From Ceriagrion tenellum (taxonomy: Eukaryota; Arthropoda; Insecta; Odonata; Coenagrionidae): a stretch of 64,000 nt of DNA. The DNA lies in NCBI GenBank assembly GCA_963169105.1, contig OY720633.1, positions 37,712,795 to 37,776,794 on the forward strand. The letters run 5' to 3'. Within the stretch, counting starts at the first letter, position 1, and each line of letters begins with the position of its first letter. Below are positions 60,991-64,000 of this stretch, piece after piece. The notes under the pieces were generated by a model. The model did no database searches and had not been told where the DNA came from. It saw only the letters and a program-made list of their open reading frames with translations. A program made the translations under genes and the position numbers.

Positions 60991-61237
60991 GCGAATAAAA
61001 CTTGGTGATATCCCGTGAATAATTTTATTTTACTAAGCCTTTCGATGAAAAGGAGTCATCATCAGGTAGGGATTGTTGTAGGGGAATGGAAGGGGGGTCT
61101 CTCCCCTGTTTTTAAATGGTACATAAATTGTCATTTTTTTCTCCCACCGACATTGTATTCACCTCATGATGACGCCTTAACGTCTAAAAGCGTTGTATAA
61201 CATAATTACATAGTGAACATCACCAAGTTTTATTCGC
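60991..61237. mobile_element. Foldback with hammerhead-like cores just downstream of the tetraspanin gene
   Basis: The terminal inverted repeats are 60,991-61,009 and 61,219-61,237 (GCGAATAAAACTTGGTGAT, perfect over 19 bp), with weaker inverted similarity inside. On minus the left arm has an exact CTGATGA (61,063-61,069 region), a stem and GAAAG. On plus the right arm has CTCATGATGACGCC and TAAAAGCG. AAAATTT lies on both sides (60,982 and 61,238) as a weak target-duplication candidate. Its AATAAA at 60,994-60,999 is the first on plus after the tetraspanin stop codon. Confidence 0.55.
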
Positions 61238-64000
61238 AAAATTTCACCATAATACTCCACCATATCTCGCCAGGCATCGTTGAGGGACCTTTAAGTTTAT
61301 TTCTCAAGTAAGTAAACTGTTGTCGTACATTACCTTAACCACTTTCCCTATCCTTTCCACGTGTAGCAATAACTATGCTATTTCAGTGGAGGGCTTATAT
61401 CCTTAACTTATGAGAGAATTGAATGTATTCAATGGTTAATATTTTTTTGATTCCTCAATTATATTTTTGAATAAAATTTACTGTAATACTGCATCATTTC
61501 ATTTGTTCAAATTATTTGTGCTATTTCCCTGCTGTGAGGAACTGCCTCAACTCTACCTTCACCCTAGGAGAAGTATAAGTTTGCATATTGCAAAAATTCA
61601 GGGATCAACAGAATTTAAATTCTCAATCTGTGGGTCGCGACCCCTTTGGAGATCGAACGACCCTTTCACAGGGGTCGCCTACAATCATCGGAAAACACAC
61701 ATTTCCGATGGTCTCATGGAGTAGCAACGAAAATAATTTTATGGTTGGGGTCACAACAACATGAGATATCGTATCTAAGTGTCGTAGCATTAGGAAGGTG
61801 GAGAACCACTGAGCCGTACGAAGCCAGACAGTTTGATGTCCTGCCTCCCCTTACAGAAATCTACATCTACGGATGGGTGTCCTGCCCCATAGTATTATTC
61901 CTGGCTACGCCAATGGAGAGGTTGGTATAGAATGGCACATGATGGGCGGCTAGTTTAAGTGCTGATTTCACACGTAAACACTCCTGAGTAAGGCGACGTA
62001 AGACACAGTTTTTGAAGACATCAAGAAATTGAAATTTTATGTCACCACTGAGTTTGGGTATCGAACTGAATAGTCGGTATGTGTGCCCGCGCGTACATCG
62101 CAAAATGAAAATATCTGGTTGCACATCCCATTGCTCTTATCAGCCACAACGAATGGATTTAGATAACTTCAATTGGACTTGATGTTTGAAGAAGATAAAT
62201 GCCTACATATATGACTGATGGCTCTAAGGTTTTCCGAATGACAGGTATTGATCCACAAATGCGAAATCCTTTACGGTGAAGCAGCCTTTGAAACGGTATC
62301 TATAGAATGTCTAAATCACAAGATAGGTTTTCCTTGTAACCTTTTAAGAGGGCGCACGCACACTGGTAATACGTGGAACAAGTATGCTTTTTAAGAACCT
62401 TTGTTAAAATAAGGTTCAAATCTAAGGTAAGTTTCTAGTTCACACAAAGTCATTACAATCTATGAATGTGAAAGGATGGAGTTAACTTTACTTGACACCT
62501 GACCGTTGTAACAAATAAACAGTTCAGACATTCAGCATTATCTAACTCTAGCTCAGTTGGCTCTCAAGGATTATTATAGCATTAACAATGATTTTTCTCC
62601 ATTTCTGGATCAGCATGATACCATGTCGTAGTTAACAGCCAAATTACAGTATATTCGATTGGAGTCCTCAGAATTTGTATCGCTTGCTTAGTACAAGTCA
62701 TTATAAATCCTGCTGTTTCATGGCATGACTTCTTTGCGTTGACCAGACTGATCTGTTAATTCCATTCTTGTGTCTTCAATGATAGATATGGGGATAAAAT
62801 ACCTTCACGCATCACTCATTCACATCTGTCAACAGATACAACTTATATGCATGTATTTAATAGATGAAATTTTCATTTAATATAGGCTCTAAAATAAAAT
62901 TTGCTACAGAATGTCTTCCAGTGATTTGATGACTTGCTGGACTTTTAATACTCAGAAAATGGTAATTCACTGTTTTTGGAATATAATACATGTTATTTCT
63001 GACATTATATTTTAACAGTATTCGATAACGAGCTGGCCAAAAGTGAAATATATTGTAAGAAAAGTGATTGAATATCTTCAGATAATGGTTCGACAAAGGT
63101 AGTCGTATTTACTTATCTCATTCAACAGATATTTTTCTCCCTGACTAGTGTGAAAAACAATCCGTACAGTCCATGTGTTCGTAGAAATTACGACGAAAAA
63201 CACCGGCATGTAACACAAATCAACAATTAACCTCGCTTGGCGGGGGCTTTGAACTGGCTTCCATGGTGCTCATGTTACGTGAGTAGTTACAGTGGCAATT
63301 TCATAAAGCCAAGGTAGAGCACTGATCTATTCACTGTCCAGTTAAGCCTCAGGCCCGCTACTGTCCGCTCTTCTTCAGGGATGATTCCTTCCACGAGGCT
63401 CTTTCTGTGAATTTCACATCCATAACTCATCACACGTGATAGTCATCATTCATCTCCGGTGGCAGTGATTCCCGCCTCATCTTCTATTGGTCTTTCATTC
63501 TGCAATTCTGCGCCCAATGCTCATTGAAATTCTTCCATCCCATGTCATGCAGCTTCCAAGATACCCAGAGGATAACACTTTACCTAATCAGTCATTATTT
63601 CTTGATATGACTATTCAATTAATCAATTAATTAGCTATTTAAGGGCCACGCAGGCAAAGTTGTGGTAGGTGATGCTATCGTAATCATCAGCAGTCGTCAA
63701 TCCGAAGATTAGTCCGCTGCGGTTCTCCACTCTACTATTCTGTCAATTGCTTCATTTTCACATTTTTTTTTTCATTTTAATTCCCCTCACAACTTCTCTA
63801 ATGTATTCCGTTAGTGCTCTTCCTCTGTTATGCGCCCCATCTAATTACTCTTCAGTTACTGTTTTTAATCTATTGTGTTGAAAAGTATGCCAAATACGCT
63901 TGTCTCTCCTTCTTCCCAGTCTTCTCTATGCTTCTTATCTCTTCAACTCTTACTGGACTTTTTTTAACAGTGAATCCCTCCGTCCTTTTAATCTTCATCA
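61238..64000. other. No gene seen
   Basis: AT-rich intergenic DNA. The last 230 bp has minus-strand fragments reminiscent of LINE tails, too weak to call. Confidence 0.45.

Noticed and set aside
63770..64000. LINE 3' end on minus at the window edge
   Set aside because: Only loose resemblance (LTEYIREVVRGIKM-like), no conserved motif, and the window ends.

Overview
This window looks like nuclear DNA of an arthropod, probably an insect or another arthropod with a large, repeat-rich genome. The reasons are the spliced host gene with long introns, AT-rich intergenic DNA, several non-LTR retrotransposon families with arthropod-type features (a Baculo_FP-like ORF1, AP endonuclease plus reverse transcriptase), a Penelope-like retroelement, and hAT-like and CACTA-like MITEs. 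No species can be named from the sequence. There are no bacterial operons, rRNA genes or CRISPR arrays.

Layout. 1-12.9 kb is mostly empty, with one 935-bp TIR element (4,066-5,000), LINE 3' scraps and a dispersed repeat (9.26-9.72 kb). 12.94-16.9 kb holds the best-preserved transposon, a full-length but dead APE-type LINE with both ORFs. 17-44 kb is a mosaic of LINE 3' ends, tRNA-like SINE remnants, a CACTA-like MITE (27.3 kb), a perfect-TIR hAT MITE with target duplication (33.2 kb), repeat pairs and a nearly perfect 210-bp-arm palindrome (38.2 kb). 43.9-45.0 kb is a decayed Penelope-like element with a GIY-YIG-type C-terminus. 47.6-60.3 kb is the only convincing host gene: a plus-strand tetraspanin of five coding exons, 288 residues, all introns in phase 0. 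60.3-64 kb has a further foldback and otherwise nothing recognisable.

The most interesting signal is a set of at least nine loci (17.1, 30.2, 38.2, 43.9, 49.1, 51.7, 55.9, 59.5 and 61.0 kb) that share one architecture: two outward-facing inverted arms, each carrying a short hairpin followed by GAAAC or a variant, with a hammerhead-like core in front. One of them (43.9 kb) contains Penelope coding sequence. Four have 12-14-bp flanking direct repeats (three exact, one with a single mismatch) and an unshared tail of about 26-48 nt on one side only. I interpret them as Penelope-derived, mostly non-coding, inverted terminal insertions. Four lie inside introns of the tetraspanin gene and a fifth lies just downstream, where it supplies the first AATAAA after the stop codon.
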